Below, in pieces: positions 34,196 through 47,743 of a stretch of DNA of 64,000 nucleotides. Positions within the stretch are counted from its first letter, which is position 1. Every line of letters begins with the position of its first letter. A program made the translations under genes and the position numbers. The notes beneath the pieces were generated by a model. The model saw nothing but the letters and a program-made list of their open reading frames with translations, was not told where the DNA came from and searched no databases. This stretch comes from Hippasteria phrygiana (Eukaryota; Echinodermata; Asteroidea; Valvatida; Goniasteridae): NCBI GenBank assembly GCA_037893225.1, contig JAZGUH010000226.1:372001-436000 (forward strand), in the 5' to 3' direction.

Positions 34196-37100
34196 TTTTT
34201 TTTTTTCTTCTTCTTTTAGTTCTGACCAAAATCCCATAGACTTTGTACACGAATTTTCTCCGCGGCACTTTAGGTCTTAAAAAACTTCAGATCTTAACCA
34301 AACTTACCTCAAACATAGACCCTAAGCTGAAATAGTATGTCGAAGAGTGACGTCATGATGACGTCATCACGTGTCACATGACGTCATCTTAAAGGTGCGT
34401 TTTTCAAGGGCCCATATCTAGAGAACGGTAGGTCCGATTTCCTTCAAACCTGATATGTTGGTAGGCTAGCTCGTGTTATAGATGAAATTTGAGGTGACGT
34501 CAAGATGACGTCATCATACGATTTTATAGTAATTTTTAAGTTTTTGAAATTCAAAGTTTCTTAAAGCCATATCTCACCAACAGAACATGCTAAATTCAAA
34601 ATTCTTTTTGTAATAGCTTTGTTAGCTCCTATATTCTTTCACATACATTTGAAAAATGTGTGACGTCATCATGACGTCATCAAAAATGTGCATTTCTGAA
34701 ACACACATAAGGGTACGTCCGATCGTCATAAAAATTAGTGGGTAGGTAGATAGTGCTACTAGCATGTAAAATCCGAGGTGACGTCATGATGACGTCATCG
34801 GCTGATTTTCTGTGAATTTTTTAGTTCTATCCCAAATCCCATAGACTTTGTACACGAATTTTGTAAGTGGCACTTTGGTCAATAAACAACCTCGGATCTT
34901 AATCAGACTTAACACAAACAGGGACCCTAAGCTGAAAATGTATGCCAAAACGTGACGTCATGATGACGTCATCACGTGTCATGTGACGTCATCTTAAAGG
35001 TGCATTTTGGAAGGGCCCATATCTAGAGAACGGTACGTCCGATTGCCTTCAAACCAGGTATGTTGGTATGGTAGCTCGTGTTATAGATAAAAATTGAGGT
35101 GACGTCATGATGACGTCATCATACAGTTTTACAGTAATATTAAAGTTTTTGAACTTCAAAGTTTCCTAAAGCCATATCTCATCAACAGAACACGCTAAAT
35201 TCAAAATTCTTTTTGTAATAGCTTTGTTAGCTCCTATATTCTTTCACATAAATGTGAAAAATGTGTGACGTCATCATGACGTCATCAAAAATATGCTTTT
35301 TTGAAACACATATAAGGGTAGGGACGATCGTCATAAAAATTAGTGTGCAGGTAGATAATGCTACTAGGATGTTAAATCCGAGGTGACGTCATGATGACGT
35401 CATCGGCTGATTTTCTATGAATTTTTAGTTCTATCCCAAATCCCATAGACTTTGTACACGAATTTTGTACGGGACACTTTGGTCACTAAGCAACATCAGA
35501 TCTTAATCAGGCTTAACACAAACAGAGACCCTAAGCTGAAAATGTATGCCGAAACGTGACGTCATGATGACGTCATCACGTGTCATGTGACGTCATCTTA
35601 AAGGTGCATTTTTCAAGGGCCCATATCTAGAGAACGGTACGTCCGATTGCCTTCAAACCAGGTATGTTGGTATGGTAGCTCGTGTTATAGATAAAAATTG
35701 AGGTGACGTCATGATGACGTCATCATACAGTTTTACAGTAATATTAAAGTTTTTGAACTTCAAAGTTTCCTAAAGCCATATCTCATCAACAGAACACGCT
35801 AAATTCAAAATTCTTTTTGTAATAGCTTTGTTAGCTCCTATATTCTTTCACATAAATGTGAAAAATGTGTGACGTCATCATGACGTCATCAAAAATATGC
35901 TTTTTTGAAACACATATAAGGGTAGGGACGATCGTCATAAAAATTAGTGTGCAGGTAGATAATGCTACTAGGATGTTAAATCCGAGGTGACGTCATGATG
36001 ACGTCATCGGCTGATTTTCTATGAATTTTTAGTTCTATCCCAAATCCCATAGACTTTGTACACGAATTTTGTACGGGACACTTTGGTCACTAAACAACAT
36101 CAGATCTTAATCAAACTTAACACAAACAGGGACCCTAAGCTGAAAATGTATGCCGAAACGTGACGTCATGATGACGTCATCACGTGTCATGTAACATGAA
36201 CTTAAAGGTCAAGTATGGAGTACGAAATGTGAATCATAAAATAATCTCAGATCTTAAACATAGCAAAGACATAGACCTTCTGATAATTTATGTTAAAGAA
36301 AAAACTAAAACGGAAAAGCCATGCGTATGTTTACAACAGACGCAAAATTTTCGGCTTTTCCGCTACAGCAGCAAAGCCTTGGTTTTTGTTCTGTTCGCGC
36401 GATTGTGTAGTTTAGTACACTTTCGCCCAGGCATGAACACAATCTACTTGAAAATTGTTCGTTTTGCCACATTCAGAACAAAGGGCCACGTCCAAGAACA
36501 TCTCCAGGTTTTTTTTGGAATGAAATCGTTAGCTCAGAGGTCAAAAACACATGATTGCACAATACCCAGCTTCACACGGATATATAACTGGTGGGAGAGT
36601 AGGAGCTGGTTCGAAATTGACCGAGCCAAAACATGACACAACGGGTGGAAAATCATATTTTCCGCCTTAAAAAACCTTTCCAAATCACAAAAGCACGTGT
36701 CATTGGGATTCAGAGAAGTCTACTTTAGTGACAAAAAAGGCTTTTGGAATAATCAAATACTCCAGGAGCTAACATGAACACAATTAATACACAAATCCTA
36801 AACTACACAATACCCACTTTTTTGGTTTCTTCTTAAACACGAATTTTGTCTACGGCACTTTAGTCACTAAACAACATCAGATCTTATTCAAACTTAATAC
36901 AAACATAGACCCTAATCTGAAATTGTGTGCCGAAAAGTGACATCATGATGACGTCATTATGTGTCACGTGATGTCATCTTAAAGGCGCATTTTTCAAGGC
37001 CCATATTAAGAGAACCGTAAGTCCAATTGCATTCAAACCTGGTATGTTGCTAGACAAGTACGTTATAAATAAAAATTGAGGTGACGTCATAATGACGTCA

Positions 37101-37424
37101 TCATATGATTTTTATAGTAATTTCAAAGTTTTAACATTAAAGATTCTTAAAACCATATCTCATCAACAGAACATATGTTAAATTCAAAATTCTTTTTGTA
37201 ATAGCTTTGTTAGCTCGTACATTCTTTTATATCAATGCGAAACATTTCTGAAGTCATAATGACGTCATCAAAGGCATGATTTCTTGAAAGACATAAGGGT
37301 AGACCATGTCTAATCGTCATGAAACTTGGTGGTTAGGTAGATTTGTCACTAGTTTACAAAATTCGAAATAACATCATAAAAACATATGGAAAAGCCCTAT
37401 GTTCTTAAAAACATAGACCTCTAG
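34196..37424 (+). mobile_element. Helitron-like unit VII (family A, 3.23 kb)
   Basis: Tandem duplicate of unit VI, offset 3229 bp and almost identical. One noticed difference is GGCTTAGCAC versus GGCTTAACAC. Module B is at 36195-36825. Ends with the family A hairpin and CTAG. Confidence 0.8.
36195..36825 (+). repeat. Module B, copy 5
   Basis: Identical by eye to copy 4, including the 146-codon frame (36196-36636). Confidence 0.6.
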
Positions 37425-39629
37425 TTTCTTCTTCTTCTTCTTCTTTTAGTTCTGACCAAAAGCCCATAGACTTTGTACACGAATTTTCTCCGCGGCACTT
37501 TAGGTCTTAAAAAACTTCAGATCTTAACCAAACTTACCTCAAACATAGACCCTAAGCTGAAATAGTATGTCGAAGAGTGACGTCATGATGACGTCATCAC
37601 GTGTCACGTGACGTCATCTTAAATGTGCGTTTTTCAAGGGCCCATATCTAGAGAACGGTAGGTCCGATTTCCTTCAAACCTGATATGTTGGTAGGCTAGC
37701 TCGTGTTATAGATGAAATTTGAGGTGACGTCAAGATGACGTCATCATACGATTTTATAGTAATTTTTAAGTTTTTGAAATTCAAAGTTTCTTAAAGCCAT
37801 ATCTCATCAACAGAACATGCTAAATTCAAAATTCTTTTTGTAATAGCTTTGTTAGCTCCTATATTCTTTCACATACATTTGAAAAATGTGTGACGTCATC
37901 ATGACGTCATCAAAAATGTGCATTTCTGAAACACACATAAGGGTACGTCCGATCGTCATAAAAATTAGTGGGTAGGTAGATAGTGCTACTAGCATGTAAA
38001 ATCCGAGGTGACGTCATGATGACGTCATCGGCTGATTTTCTGTGAATTTTTTAGTTCTATCCCAAATCCCATAGACTTTGTACACGAATTTTGTAAGTGG
38101 CACTTTGGTCACTAAACAACCTCGGATCTTAATCAGACTTAACACAAACATAGACCCTCAGCTGAAAATGTAAGCCGAAACGTGACGTCATGATGACGTC
38201 ATCACGTGTCATGTGACGTCATCTTAAATGTGCATTTTTCAAGGGCCTATATCTAGAGAACGGTAGGTCCGATTGCCTTCAAACCTGGTATGTTATGGGA
38301 GCTCGTGTTATAGATGAAAATTAAGGTGACGTCATGATCACGTCATCATACGATTTTACAGTAATATTAAAGTTTTTGAACTTCAAAGTTTCTTAAAGCC
38401 ATATCTCACCAACAGAACATGCTAAATTCAAAATTCTTTTTGTAATAGCTTTGTTAGCTCCTATATTCTTTCACATACATTTGAAAAATGTGTGACGTCA
38501 TCATGACGTCATCAAAAATGTGCATTTTTGAAACACACATAAGGGTACGTCCGATCGTCATAAAAATTAGTGGGTAGGTAGATAGTGCTAATAGCATGTA
38601 AAATCCGAGGTGACGTCATGATGACGTCATCGGCTGATTTTCTGTGAATTTTTTAGTTCTATCCCAAATCCCATGGACTTTGTACACGAATTTTGTAAGT
38701 GGCACTTTGGTCACTAAACAACCTCGGATCTTAATCAGACTTAACACAAACATAGACCCTCAGCTGAAAATGTAAGCCGAAACGTGACGTCATGATGACG
38801 TCATCACGTGTCATGTGACGTCATCTTAAATGTGCATTTTTCAAGAGCCTATATCTAGAGAACGGTAGGTCCGATTGCCTTCAAACCTGGTATGTTGGTA
38901 TGGTAGCTCGTGTTATAGATGAAAATTAAGGTGACGTCATGATGACGTCATCATACGATTTTACAGTAATATTAAAGTTTTTCAACTTCAAAGTTTCTTA
39001 AAGCCATATCTCACCAACAGAACATGCTAAATTCAAAATTCTTTTTGTAATAGCTTTGTTAGCTCCTATATTCTTTCACATACATTTGAAAAATGTGTGA
39101 CGTCATCATGACGTCATCAAAAATGTGCATTTCTGAAACACACATAAGGGTACGTCCGATCGTCATAAAAATTGGTGGGTAGGTAGATAGTGCCACTAGC
39201 ATGCAAAATCCGAAGTGACGTCATGATGACGTCATCGGCTGATTTTTTATGAATTTGTAAATGTTTCAAATTTCATTGTACTCTTAAAATGTTGCACTTC
39301 TTCAAATGCCATGAACTTCAAACTTGGCATATGCATTGACTATCTACTCGAGATGGGTGCCGAATCATGACGTCATGATGACGTCATCACATGTCACGTG
39401 ACGTCATCTTAAATTTGCATTTTTGAAGGCCCTATATCTATTTTTTTTCTGCTTCTTATTTTAGTTCTATCCCAAATCCCATAGACTTTGTGCATAGATT
39501 TTCTGATCGGCACTTTTGTCATCAAACAACATCGAATCTTAGTCAGAGTTAGCATAGGTATAGACCCTGATGCAAAGTCGTGCCGCGAAGAGTGACGTCA
39601 TAATGACGTCTTCGTGTGGCATGTAACAT

Positions 39630-40245
39630 GAACTTAAAGGTCAAGTTCGGAGTACGAAATGTTAATCATAAAATAATCTCAGATCTTAAACTTAGCAAAG
39701 ACATAGACCTTCTGATACTTTATGTTAAATAAAAAAGAAAAAAAGGAAAAGCCATGCGTATGTTTACAACAGACGCACATTTTTTGGCGTTTCCGCTACA
39801 GCAGGAAAGCCTTTGTTTTTGTTCTGTTCGCGCGATTGTGTAGTTTAGTACACTTTCGCCCAGGCATGAACACAATCTACTTGAAAATTGTTCGTTTTGC
39901 CACATTCAGAACAAAGGGCCACGTCGAAGAACATCTGCAGGGTTTTTTTGGAGTGAAATCGTTAGCTAAGAGGTAACAAAATACGTGATTGCGCAATACC
40001 CAGCTTTACACGGATATATAGCTGGTGGGAGAGTAGTTGACCGAGCCAAAACGTGACACAACGTAAGAAAATCGTATTTTCCGCCTTAAAAAACCTTTCC
40101 AAATCACAAAAGCACGTGTCATTGGGATTCAGAGAAGTCTACTTTAGTAACAAAAAAAGGCTTTTGGAATAATCAAATACTCCAGAAGCTAACATGAACA
40201 CAATTAATACAGAAATCCTAAACTACACAATACCCACTATTTTGG
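39630..40245 (+). repeat. Module B, copy 6
   Basis: Shares with copy 1 the CGAAGAACATCTGCAGG and GTAACAAAATACGTGATTGC variants. Units I and VIII therefore form one sub-lineage and IV-VII another. Confidence 0.6.
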
Positions 40246-40375
40246 TTTCTTCTTAAACACGAATTTTGTCTGCGGCACTTTGGTCACTAAACAACATCAG
40301 ATCTTAAGCAAACTTAACCCAAACATAGACCCTAATCTGAAATTGTGTGCCGAAGAGTGATGTCACGATGACGTC

Positions 40376-40642
40376 ATTATGTATATATTATTGGTTTTAT
40401 TCAAATTCAAACCTCACAGCCCTAGAGCTGAATTACGTTCAAAATACATTACAAAATCACACAAATTTAAACAGCAATTCATTAAAAAAACTAATTAAAA
40501 AAAGACAGAAAAGACATTAAGAATATTAATTTTAAAAAATAAAAATATATACCAAAATTATTACACTATTATTTACAATGAACTGAATGGAACATGTAAA
40601 TTACAAGAAGGCAAGAAGACCAGCTTCATTAAAAAATTATGT
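40376..40642 (-). mobile_element. 5'-truncated retroposon (LINE 3' UTR) with 7-bp TSD
   Basis: The array sequence CATTATGTGTTACG (intact at 17989) is split by 253 bases (40383-40635) flanked by ATTATGT at 40376-40382 and 40636-40642. Read on the minus strand the insert ends with AATTCAGCTCTAGGGCTGTG, then TTTGAATTTGAATAAAACCA and ATAATATAT. That is an AATAAA-containing LINE-like 3' end. It carries no coding and the clade is not assigned. Confidence 0.8.
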
Positions 40643-40939
40643 GTTACGTGATGTCATCTTAAAGGCTCATTTTTCAAGGGCCCATATCAAGAGAACCGTA
40701 AGTCCAATTGCATTCAAACCTGGTATGTTGGCTAAACAAGTACATGTTATAAATCAAAATTGAGGTGACGTCATAATGACGTCATCATCTGATTTTTATG
40801 GTAATTTCAAAATTTTAACGTTAAAGATTCTTAAAACCACATCTCATTAACAGAACATGTTCAATTCAAAATTCCTTTTGTAATAGCTTTGTTAGCTCGT
40901 ACATTCTTTTATATAAATGCGAAAAATTACTGAAGTCAT

Positions 40940-41107
40940 AATTTTTTTTTTCTTTTTTTTGGCTGTTTCGAAAGTTTTTCGAAACAGCCCTTGTTTTCGT
41001 TAAGATTTTTTTTTTTTTCTTTTTTTTTTTTTTTGGCTGTTTCGAAAGTTTTTCGAAACAGCCCTTGTTTTCGTTAAGATTTTTTTTTTTTTCTTTTTTT
41101 TTTTTTT
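40940..41107 (+). repeat. Two hairpin modules between units VIII and IX
   Basis: GGCTGTTTCGAAA-type hairpins at 40961 and 41035, each followed by CCTTGTTTTCGTTAAGA and T/C tracts. Same type as the first five modules at 12638. Confidence 0.95.
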
Positions 41108-42678
41108 TCTTTTTCAGACTTTTTGCCCATAGCATTTGTACACGATTTCTTTCTGCCAGGCACTTTGGCTACTTTTATGCAGCCGATTGCCTTTAAACTA
41201 AACAGACACTTAGACCAACTGCTCAGGATGCATGCCGAACTTTTACGTCATGATGACGTCATCACGTGATTTTTTATGAATTTTTGAATTTTGAAAATCG
41301 TAACATTCATTAAATTATATCTAGCGAACAAAACAAGATATTTTCAAAATTCTTTTTCTTATAGCTTTGGTATGTCTCAAAGATATGCCCTAAATTGCGA
41401 AAATTCTGTGACGTCATGATGACGTCATCAAAAATGTGTTTTTTTGTTAACGCATGTAAGGGTCAATCCGATTACAAAAATGTATATATTGAATTTTCCT
41501 GTACCCAATTCCAAAATTTCATGATCGTGGCTCACTCAAGTGTGAAATAGGAGCCATTTCAAAATTTAGACCAAATTCAATATAACACAAAGGAATTCTG
41601 GGAAGGGCTGATAACCATGGGTATTATGTGCTTGCTGTTTATAAAACGGGTTGATTTCTAGTCTTTTTTCAAGTCGCTAAATTTTTGAAGTTTTAGAATC
41701 GTAACATTCTTTTCAATATATCTAGCGAACAAAACAAGATATTTTCAAAATTCTTTTTGTTATAGCTTTGGTATGTCTCAAAGATATGCCCTAAAAAGCG
41801 CAAATTGTGTGACGTCATGATGACGTCATGAAAAAAATTCTTTTTTCAAGTCGCTAGAATATTGCACATAGCATTTGTAAACTTTTTCTTTCTTACCGGC
41901 CACTTTGGCTACTTTTAAACTTGGCAGACACTTACACCAACTGCTCACAATGTGTGCCGAACTTTTACGTCATGATGACGTCATCACATGTCACGTGACG
42001 TCATCTTAAAGGGGCATTTTTCGAAGCCATATATCTACAAAAGTACAAGTCCGATTAAGTTGGAACGTAATATCTAGGTATGCCACCGGGTGTTATAGAT
42101 GAACATTGACATGACGTTATGATCAAGTCATAACATGTCACGTGGTGTCATCTTAAAGGGGCACTCGCTAGATTATTGCCCATAGCATTTGTAAACGTTT
42201 TCTTTCTTACCGGCCAGTTTGGCTACTTTTAAACTTGGCAGACACTTACCCCAACTGCTCAGAATGTGTGCCTAACTTTTACGTCATGATGACGTCATTA
42301 CATGTCACGTGACGTCATCTTAAAGGGGCATTTTTCGAAGCCATATATCTACAAATGTACAAGTCCGATTCAGTTGAAACACACTATTTAGGTATGCCAC
42401 CCGGTGTCATAGATGAAAATTGACATGACGTTATGATGAAGTCATTACATGTTATGTGATGTCATCTTAAAGGGGCATTCGCCAGGCTATTTCCCATAGC
42501 ATTTGTACACGATTCCTTTTTTAAACCAATCCTTCACACATCCAATAACAACATCTTCATCCCTCCGTCATTGTTAACAAACAAACAACTTTAAATATTG
42601 CATACACATTTGACATCCAAACTAACAATAAAAAAATTAGAAACAGCCCTGTGTTTGTCCACAAACACTTGCCTCTAG
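41108..42678 (+). mobile_element. Helitron-like unit IX (family C, 1.6 kb)
   Basis: The head TCTTTTTCAGACTTTTTGCC is followed by CATAGCATTTGTACACG. The body has 401-bp-type repeats (junction CTAGTC at 41658), then ~148-bp-type repeats. It ends GAAACAGCCC, the hairpin GTGTTTG/CAAACAC and CTTGCCTCTAG. Confidence 0.8.
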
Positions 42679-44554
42679 TTTTTTTTTTTTTTTCTTTTTC
42701 AGACTTTTTGCCCATAGCATTTGTACACGTTTTCTTTCTGCCAGGCACTTTGGCTACTTTTATGCAGCCGATTGCCTTTAAATTTAACAGACACTTAGAC
42801 CAACTGCTCAGGATGCATGCCGAACTTTTACGTCATGATGACGTCATCACGTAATTTTTTATGAATTTTTGAATTTTGAAAATCGTAACATTCATTAAAT
42901 TATATCTAGCGAACCAAATAAGATATTTTCAAAATTCTTTTTCTTATGGCTTTGGTATGTCTCAAAGATATGCCCTAAATTGCGAAAATTGTGTGACGTC
43001 ATGATGACGTCATCAAAAATGTGTTTTTTTGTTAACGCATGTAAGGGTCAATCCGATTACAAAAATGTATATATTGAATTTTCCTGTACCCAATTCCAAA
43101 ATTTCATGATCGTGGCTCACTCAAGTATGAAATAGGAGCCATTTCAAAATTTAGACCAAATTCAATATAACACAAAGGAATTCTGGGAAGGGCTGATAAC
43201 CATGGGTATTATGTGCTTGCTGTTTATAAAAGGGTTGATTTCTAGTCTTTTTTCAAGTCGCCAAATTTTTGAAGTATTAAAATCGTAACATTCTTTTCAA
43301 TATATCTAGCGAACAAAACAAGATATTTTCAAAATTATTTTTGTTACAGCTTTGGTATGTCTCAAAGATATGCCCTAAAAAGCGAAAATTGTGTGACGTC
43401 ATGATGACGTCATCAACAAATCTTTTTTTTTTTAACGCATGTAAGGGTCAATCCGATTACAAAAATGTATACATTGTATTTTTCTGTACCCAATTCCAAA
43501 ATTTCATGATCGTGGCTCACTCAAGTAAGAAATGACAGCCATTTCAAAATTTAGACCAAATTCAATATAACACAAAGGAATTCTGGGATGGGCTGATAAC
43601 CATGGCTATTATGAGCTTGCTGTTTATAAACGGGGTTGATTTCTAGTCTTTTTTCAAGTCGCTGAATTTTTGAAGTTTTAAAATCGTAACATTCTTTTCA
43701 ATATATCTAGCGAACAAAACAAGATATTTTCAAAATTATTTTTGTTACAGCTTTGGTATGTCTCAAAGATATGCCCTAAATGGCGAAAATTGTGTGACGT
43801 CATGATGACGTCATAAAAAAATTCTTTTTTTTAAGTCGCTAGAATATTGCCCATAGCATTTGTAAACTTTTTCTTTCTTACCGGCCACTTTGGCTACTTT
43901 TAAACTTGGCAGACACTTACCCCAACTGCTCACAATGTGTGCCGAACCTTTACGTCATGATGACGTCATCACATGTCACGTGACGTCATCTTAAAGGGGC
44001 ATTTTTCGAAGCCATATCGTCACACAAAAAGTACAAGACCGATTAAGTTGGAACGTAATATCTAGGTATGCCACCGGGTGTTATAGATGAACATTGACAT
44101 GACGTTATGATCAAGTCATAACATGTCACGTGGTGTCATCTTAAAGGGGCACTCGCTAGATTATTGCCCATAGCATTTGTAAACGTTTTCTTTCTTACCG
44201 GCCAGTTTGGCTACTTTTAAACTTGGCAGACACTTACCCCAACTGCTCACAATATGTGCCGAACTTTTACGTCATGATGACGTCATCACATGCCACGTGA
44301 CGTCATCTGAAAGGGGCATTTTTCGAAGCCATATTTTTACCGAAGTAGAAGTCAGATTAAGTTGAAAAGTAATATCTAGGTAGCCCAGTAGATTATCTTA
44401 AACAATTTTGTGTCAGGAATGCTTGTAGGCCGGCATGTGTTATATATGAAAATTGATGCGACGTTGTGGTGACGTCATCATATGATTTTAGAGTAATTGT
44501 TTTACTTTTGAATCTTTAAGCTATAAGGCCTATCTCATCAACTGAACATGCTAA

Positions 44555-46470
44555 TTTCGAAATTCTTATTGTAATTCTTTTTGAAATAGGTTGTTTAGGT
44601 AAACAAGTTTTACGTTCTGTGATTTGGGAGGATTTAACATAATTTTCAAAAATAGTTGTTGTATTTTGTTCCACTCAAGTAAATGTTGTCTCAATCGTAT
44701 TTTGGATTACCTTACTTTTAATTTCCAGTTTATAATTCCCAATGTATTAAAAAAAATGCGTTCTGTGATTTTCTACTGCTCAAATAAAGTTTGTTTCAGC
44801 CGTCTATTCTTTAAGGTGTGTTGCGTTAATTACTGGTTTTCCGTTTTCAAACACTACATGGGTTATGCTTCGCTCTCACCCACCGCTCTATGTGTGTGTT
44901 TGCCTTAAATTGTTAGTTAAGTTTGGTATACAGTGCTAGGCGCCACCGGACAAAATCCGTGAATGAATTTTTACCAGTAAACTCGTATGCTGCCCTCTAC
45001 AGTTCACTAAACACAACCAGAGGAGTATTTTTTTAAGTACTACCGCCCTCTTGCGCTAAAAAGTTGACAGGTTTGTCAATTGTGGCAGAGAAACTTTTGA
45101 CCAGTAAGATTATGTCGAACTTTCCTTGCATTTAACTGTACCTCCCTAGGGTGTGTGGAAAATCATATTACAATTGGAGAATTCAGGACTATTAGGGTTA
45201 ATAAGACCGTATTTTCTTTCAATTATATACTGTAATAAAAATATACTAGTAAGACTTCATTAAATAACTCTCTTTATTCAAAGGTCTTGTTTTCAAAGAA
45301 TTCTTTTTATTGCTTCCTACGTGCCACAATGTCAACATGCATTTTTATCAAGAACATATCACATAATATTAATAAAGATTCAAATTTGAGAGGCAAGTTA
45401 CTCCAATACAAGCCTGAAAACAAAATGTTGAAGAGAAAAAGTTGTGTATTTAACAAGTGCATTCAGTGAAAAGCACAGAAACAATCATGCGTCTTATAAC
45501 ATTCTTTCCAAATTCTTATTGTAATTCTTTTTGAAATATGTTTTTTACGTCATAGGTAAACAAGTTTTGCGTTCTGTGATTTGGGAGGATTTAACATAAT
45601 TTTCAAAAATAATTGTTGTATTTTGTTCCACTCAAGTAAATGTTGTCTCAATCGTCATTTGGATTACCTTACATTTAATTTCCAGTTTATAATTCCCAAT
45701 GTATTAAAACAAATGCGTTCTGTGATTTTCTACTGCTCAAATAAAGTTTGTTTCAGTCGTGCATTCTTTAAGGTGTGTTGCGTTAATTTCTGGTTTTCCG
45801 TCTTCAAACACTACAGGGGGTATGCTTCGGTCTCACCCACCGCTCTATGTGTTTGTTTGCCTTAAATTGTTAGTTAAGTTTGGTATACAGTGCTAGGCGC
45901 CACCGGACAAAATCCGTGAATGAATTTTTACCAGTAAACTCGTATGCTGCCCTCTACAATTCACTAAACACAACCAGAGGAGTATTTTTGTAAGTACTAC
46001 CGCCCTCTTGCGCTAAAAAGTTGACAGGTTTGTCAATTGTGGCAGAGAAACTTTTGACCAGCAAGATTATGTCGGACTTTCTTTGCATTTAACTGTACCT
46101 CCCTAGGGTGTGTGGAAAATCATATTAAAATTTGAGAATTCAGGACTATTAGGGTTAATAAGACCGTATTTTCTTTCAATTATATACTGTAATAAAAATA
46201 TACCAGTAAGACTTCATTAAATAACTCTCTTCATTCAAAGGTCTTGTTTTCAAAGAATTCTTTTTATTGCTTCCTACGTGCCACAATGTCAACATGCATT
46301 TTTATCAAGAACATATCACATAATATTAATAAAGATTCAAATTTGAGAGGCAAGTTACTCCAATACAAGGCTGAAAACAAAATGTTGAAGAGAAAAAGTT
46401 GTATTTAACAAGTGCATTCAGTGAAAAGCACACAAACAATCAGCCGTCTTATAACATTCTTTTTGAATTA
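44555..46470 (+). repeat. 957-bp direct tandem duplication (cargo in unit X)
   Basis: Two copies, about 44555-45512 and 45513-46470, offset 957 bp and similar throughout with scattered substitutions and small indels. Each has GCCCTCTACA.TTCACTAAAC, CCGCCCTCTTGCGC and TAGGGTTAATAAGACCG phrases. A 94-codon frame in each starts at TTG, not ATG. The differences between copies are mostly amino-acid-changing, so coding is not supported. Confidence 0.85.
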
Positions 46471-46474
46471 CAGA

Positions 46475-47600
46475 CATACATGATGACGTCATCACATGCC
46501 ACGTGACGTCATCTTAAAGGGGCAGTTTTTGAAGCTATATATCTACAAAAGTACAAGTTCGATTAAGTTGAAAAGTAATATCTAGGTAGCCCAGTAGGTT
46601 TATAGCTGAAAATTGACATGACATTATCATGATTGATGTCATCACATGTCACGTGACGTCATCTTAAAGGGGCAGTTTTGAAGCCATATATCTACAAAAG
46701 TACAAATTCGATTAAGTTGAAATGTAATATCCAGGTAGGTCTGCAGGTTCATAGATGAAAATAAACATGACAATAGGACGACGTCATCACATGTCACGTG
46801 ACGTCATCTTAAAGGGGCAGTTTTGGAAGCCATATATCAACAAAAGTACAAGTTCAATTAAGTTGAAACGTAATATCTAGGTAGGCCAGTAGGTTTATAG
46901 ATGGAAATTGACATGACATTATCATGATGTCATCACATGTCACGTGATGTCATCTTAAAGGGGCATTCGCTAGACTATATTGCATTTGTACATGTTTTTT
47001 TCTTACTGGCACTTTGGGTACTTTTAAAATTGGCAGAATTGCTCAGAATGTGTGTCGAACTTTTATGTCATGATGACGTCATCACATGTCAACTTGACGT
47101 CATCTTAAAGGGGCATTTTTCGTAGCCATACATTGTGTATCTACACAAGTACAAGTCCGATTAAGTTGAAACGTAATATCTAAGTATGCTACACGGTGTG
47201 TTATAGATGAAAGTTGACATAACGTTATGATGACATCACATGTCACGTGATGTCATCTTAAAGGAGCATTCGCTAGACTATTGCCCATAGCATTTGTACA
47301 CTTTTTTCTTATTGGCACTTTGGGTACTTTTCAAATTGGCAGACACTTAGACCAACTGCTCAGAATGTGTGTCGAACTTTTACGTCATGATGACATCATC
47401 ACATGTCACGTGACGTCATCTTAAAGAGGCATTTTTCAAAGCCATATATCTACAAAAGTACAAGTCCGATTAAGTTGAAACATGTATCTAGGTATGCCAC
47501 CGGGTGTTATAGGTGAACATTGACTTGACGTTATGAAGTGATCACATGTCACGTGATGTCATTTTAAAGGGGCATTCGCTACACTATTCCCCATAACATT
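46475..47600 (+). repeat. ~148-bp sub-repeats in unit X
   Basis: Repeated CTTAAAGGGGCA boxes each preceded by GTCACGTGACGTCAT or decayed forms such as GTCACGTGATGTCAT. Several repeats also carry a partial head-like phrase (CATAGCATTTGTACAC), showing mixing of head and body sequences. Confidence 0.85.
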
Positions 47601-47743
47601 TGTACTCGATTTCTTTCTTTAAACCAATCCTTCACACATCCAATAACGTTAATTATTGTATAAACATTTGACTAACTAACACAATAAAAAAAACACGAAA
47701 CAGCCCTGTGTTTGTCCACGGGACAAACACATAACATGTCTAG

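Larger units (their letters stand above)
37425..40939 (+). mobile_element. Helitron-like unit VIII (family A, 3'-truncated, interrupted)
   Basis: Family A head and ~602-bp sub-repeats, a degenerate internal head near 39450, then Module B (39630-40245). The last segment is interrupted at 40383-40635 by a retroposon and breaks off at GAAGTCATAA where a T tract and hairpin modules begin. The terminal hairpin and CTAG are missing. Its closing part resembles unit I more than IV-VII. Confidence 0.75.
42679..47743 (+). mobile_element. Helitron-like unit X (family C, 5.1 kb)
   Basis: Family C head, 401-bp repeats (CTAGTC at 43242 and 43643) and 148-bp-type repeats. A CRE-free 1.9-kb insert built of a 957-bp direct duplication follows (44555-46470), then further 148-bp repeats. 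It closes with an 11-bp-stem hairpin (TGTGTTTGTCC / GGACAAACACA), ATAACATGT-type spacer and CTAG. Its last ~180 bases are the same as those of unit XI. Confidence 0.8.

Noticed and set aside
44624..45865. Pair of 94-codon frames in the 957-bp duplication
   Set aside because: Both start at TTG, and differences between copies are mostly amino-acid-changing, which is not what a conserved protein shows.
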